Positions 61,893 to 64,000 of a DNA stretch of 64,000 nt are shown piece after piece. Both the position numbers and the translations under genes were made by a program. The notes under the pieces were generated by a model. That model was not told the origin of the DNA. It worked only from the letters and a program-made list of their open reading frames with translations, and ran no database searches. Positions within the stretch are counted from its first letter, which is position 1. The number at the start of each line of letters is the position of its first letter. This DNA is from Paenibacillus sp. 32352 (GTDB taxonomy: Bacteria > Bacillota > Bacilli > Paenibacillales > NBRC-103111), in the NCBI RefSeq assembly GCF_002042965.1, contig NZ_MZNT01000016.1, positions 143,457 through 207,456 of the forward strand, written 5' to 3'.

Positions 61893-62822
61893 CTAACCAC
61901 TAACAATCCGCTCATAACATACTTTAGGCAAGGTAACCCGGATCTCCGTCCCTTCCTCACTGCTCCTGGTAATCTCAATGTACCCGCCGTGTGAATTAAC
62001 GATGCGCTGGCAGATCGGCAAGCCCAAACCCCATGCCTGCTTCTTTAGTCGAGTGGAAAGGGGCGAAGATTTTATTCCACGCATCCTTAGGGATCCCTGA
62101 GCCGCTGTCTGCAAACAGGATATGGATATTATTGTTATTGCTGCTGGTTCTGATTGTAATGCTTTTGTGTTCCTTTTCCTCCATGGCCTCGATGCTATTA
62201 TTGATTAGATTGATAAACACTTGCCTGATTTTATTTTTATCTATGATGGCGGTAACCTGTTTTTCTTCAATCAGGTCTATGTGGACGTTGTTCTCTTCGG
62301 TTTTGAAAGAAGTTAATACCAGTGCTTCCTTAATAATTTCCGTAATTTCAGTTTCCGATGCATGGATTTTACCGCTTTTGATGAACTGCTCGTAATGAGT
62401 GATCACACTATTCATGTGCGAGCCTGCCATTTGAATTTGGGTAACCATGTCCTTGACCTTTGTATTTAATTCGTCATTGCCTGCCAAAATAAACAGACCA
62501 GCAATAATACATGCACAAGGTATATTTGTTGATTATCCATTGCATCCAGCTTCGTTCTGCACGGGACAAGTATTTCAACGCCATATAACCGACATATAAA
62601 AAAGCCGGAGGAAGCATGATCGAGCCGATCCTCAACAATCTAAAGCTTTGTTTTGAACACCATTTTGCTGGACGCACCAAGAAACAATGGAACCAAAGAC
62701 ATGGCAGCCATTAATATAAAATTCATTCCGTATCCTTTCTTTAAAAATAGACGGACTCGCAAGTTATGTATAAAAAATATAAATTGCATCATCGCGACTC
62801 CCATACCTGATCCTACTGTCAA
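61893..62822 (-). pseudogene. Broken membrane sensor histidine kinase
   Basis: Read on the minus strand. 62640-62822 and 62474-62680 encode hydrophobic pieces in different frames (IFFIHNLRVRLFLKKG, AAMSLVPLFLGASS, IMLPPAFLYVGYMALKYL). 61996-62487 encodes the dimerisation and ATPase part: IDKNKIRQVFINLINNSIEAM (N-box) and FADSGSGIPKDAWNKIFAPFHSTK. 61893-62114 in another frame finishes it: LGLPICQRIVNSHGGYIEI and GTEIRVTLP. At least three frameshifts split what was one KinB-like sporulation-type sensor kinase. No response regulator gene is adjacent. Confidence 0.75.
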
Positions 62823-62908
62823 ATCAACCGTTCCTTGTAAATTGACAAATAGTAGAGGACACAGTTAAATGAAAAATAATGATAGTTATCGAGAAACGTG
62901 GTGATCTT

Positions 62909-63697
62909 ATGACGATCTTGCGAAGTTTGGGGTTAGGCCTCCTATATGCCGTTTTCATGCTGTTCCCAGATGATAGCTATCGTCAAATGTTCAGTACTGC
63001 AGACGCGTTGGATTACTCGGCCGCTGAATCTCCTTCAGAGCTATCTTACCTATTTGAAGCTCCAACTGAGGTGAAAGAAGAGTCCGTAATGATGACTGAG
63101 CATCTCATCGATGTGGATAGTCTATCGCAGCTGCCGGAGTATTTGAATGGCTGTGAGATTACAAGCTTGGCGATGCTTATCGACTACGAACAACTGCCCT
63201 ATACTCGAAAAGATTTAATCCGAATGCTTCCAGTAGATGAAACTCCACTGATAGAAGAGGATGGCGGGGACATTGAGCAGTGGGGGGATCCCAATCGCGG
63301 TTTTGTAGGAGATATTACCGGTAATCAAAAAGGATATGGTGTTTACAATAAGCCAATAGAAGATCTCCTTAATTCGATTGCTGCAGATGGGGTGCTTAAC
63401 CTGACAGGAGGGGATTTTGAAGCTGTAGAAGAACAGATTGCTCATGACCACCCGGTGATGGTCTGGACAACATCGAATTTCGAGCCGACTGAGTCATGGG
63501 TCGAGTGGCGTTCTCAAGCGGGTTCACTAATTGAAGCCACGTTTGATGAGCATGCGGTTCTCATGGTGGGGTATGATAAAGACTATGTGTATGTCAATGA
63601 CCCGCTGACAGGAGAAAAGGCAGAAAAGGTACTAAAGCACCCATTCATCGAGAGCTGGGAGCAGCTTGGGAAGCAAGCTATAACGATCTACAAGTAA
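62909..63697 (+). CDS. Exported C39-like peptidase-fold protein (peptidase_C39_2 type)
   Basis: About 262 residues; ATG at 62909 preferred (GTGGTGATC pairs with the 16S 3' end), frame open from 62879. The N-terminus has a hydrophobic segment (LGLGLLYAVFMLF), signal or anchor. Papain-like catalytic residues are visible: Cys82 in NGCEITSLAMLI, His215 in DEHAVLMVGYD, and Asn230-Asp231 in YVNDPLTG. These proteins are common in Bacillota and act outside the membrane; substrates are mostly unknown. It stands between the broken kinase and the rRNA promoter. Confidence 0.82.
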   Translation: MTILRSLGLGLLYAVFMLFPDDSYRQMFSTADALDYSAAESPSELSYLFEAPTEVKEESVMMTEHLIDVDSLSQLPEYLNGCEITSLAMLIDYEQLPYTRKDLIRMLPVDETPLIEEDGGDIEQWGDPNRGFVGDITGNQKGYGVYNKPIEDLLNSIAADGVLNLTGGDFEAVEEQIAHDHPVMVWTTSNFEPTESWVEWRSQAGSLIEATFDEHAVLMVGYDKDYVYVNDPLTGEKAEKVLKHPFIESWEQLGKQAITIYK

Positions 63698-64000
63698 ATA
63701 GCTGCGTTGTGGACGATTCAATTATCGATCATATGGAAAAATAAAACATTGCATTGCTCCGGAAACCATGGTATATTTTCATTCCGGTCGCAAGACAGGC
63801 CGGCGAATGAAAGCAACTTTAAAAAAACTAGTTGCAAAACAAATTCGAGTGTGATATATTAATCAGGTCGCTTTTGACGGATGTCGAAAACGAACGAAGA
63901 TTGTCCTTTGAAAACTGAACAACGAGTGAATGTTTGAACAGAGAATGAAAATTCTCGCTAGCATTGAATTTTGAGCTTAAGACAAGCTCTATTATAGATC
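63698..64000 (+). ncRNA. rRNA operon promoter and leader (16S gene expected just beyond the window)
   Basis: After the C39-like gene there is no ORF. Promoter at 63832-63860, then the conserved leader phrase TTTGAAAACTGAACAACGAG (63907-63926) known from Bacillus/Paenibacillus rRNA operons. Two hairpins follow: GAGAAT/ATTCTC (63941-63956) and GAGCTT/AAGCTC (63973-63989), probably processing or antitermination elements. The 16S 5' end (GAGTTTGATCCTGGC) is not inside the window. Confidence 0.8.
63832..63860 (+). promoter_or_regulatory. rRNA operon promoter
   Basis: TTGCAA (63832-63837), 17-nt spacer, TATATT (63855-63860). Upstream is an A-rich stretch (TTTAAAAAAACTA) that could be an UP element. 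Confidence 0.75.

Noticed and set aside
63900..64000. 16S rRNA gene
   Set aside because: Only the leader is inside the window; the conserved 5' end of 16S is not reached.

Overview
The window looks like a chromosomal segment of a Paenibacillus-type member of the Bacillota. Evidence: strong GGAGG-type ribosome binding sites with frequent TTG and GTG starts, YerC-like and RlmCD-like housekeeping genes, a Gram-positive class B penicillin-binding lipoprotein, a GDP-heptose/glycan cluster of the type known from S-layer or flagellin glycosylation, and at the right edge a Bacillus-like rRNA leader that stops just before the expected 16S gene. The outer parts have fairly balanced base composition; 8.3-35.6 kb is clearly AT-richer.

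Layout. 1-8.0 kb is ordinary core genome: a truncated penicillin-binding protein, an AraC regulator divergent from a ThuA-like protein, a possible spore-coat protein, a YerC/TrpR-like repressor, and an operon of CbiX-like protein, diacylglycerol kinase and 23S rRNA uracil methyltransferase. 8.3-35.6 kb is a defence island. It opens with an unrecognised three-gene module (two soluble proteins and a four-helix membrane protein), followed by a broken restriction-endonuclease-like gene and about 1.5 kb of decayed coding sequence. A complete type 1 BREX operon follows (small gene, brxA, brxB, brxC, pglX, pglZ, brxL, small gene). Behind it come a PUA/EVE-like-HNH endonuclease, a pair made of an unknown protein and an XRE-ImmA/IrrE protein, two linked unknown genes, an AlbA_2/Schlafen-like protein, and an unknown zinc-ribbon gene split by a frameshift in an A7 run. 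A 14-bp sequence and a related terminator hairpin occur at both island ends. 36-39.5 kb holds a SinR-type repressor, small genes, a 26-residue hydrophobic peptide and a coiled-coil DUF2325-like protein.

39.6-59.6 kb is a glycan cluster. An 11-gene minus-strand operon carries every step from sedoheptulose 7-phosphate to GDP-D-glycero-D-manno-heptose (GmhA, HddA and a fused HddC-GmhB), plus an epimerase, three glycosyltransferases, a LicC-like nucleotidyltransferase, an SDR, a TagF-like transferase and a degenerate FkbM-like protein. Divergent from it are an FkbM methyltransferase, a TagF-like transferase fused to a probable beta-propeller, and an acetyltransferase. A separate minus-strand operon (KdsB-like cytidylyltransferase, DRE-TIM aldolase with a C-terminal extension, HAD phosphatase) reads like an unusual route to a CMP-activated 3-deoxy-ulosonic acid. 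59.8-64 kb has a NERD-UvrD helicase, a broken sensor kinase, an exported C39-like peptidase-fold protein and the rRNA promoter and leader.

The most interesting unexplained parts are the three-gene membrane module at 8.5-11.5 kb, the unknown genes at 29-35 kb beside BREX, and the aldolase/cytidylyltransferase/phosphatase operon at 56.5-59.6 kb. All functions are read from motifs by eye; no database search was run.
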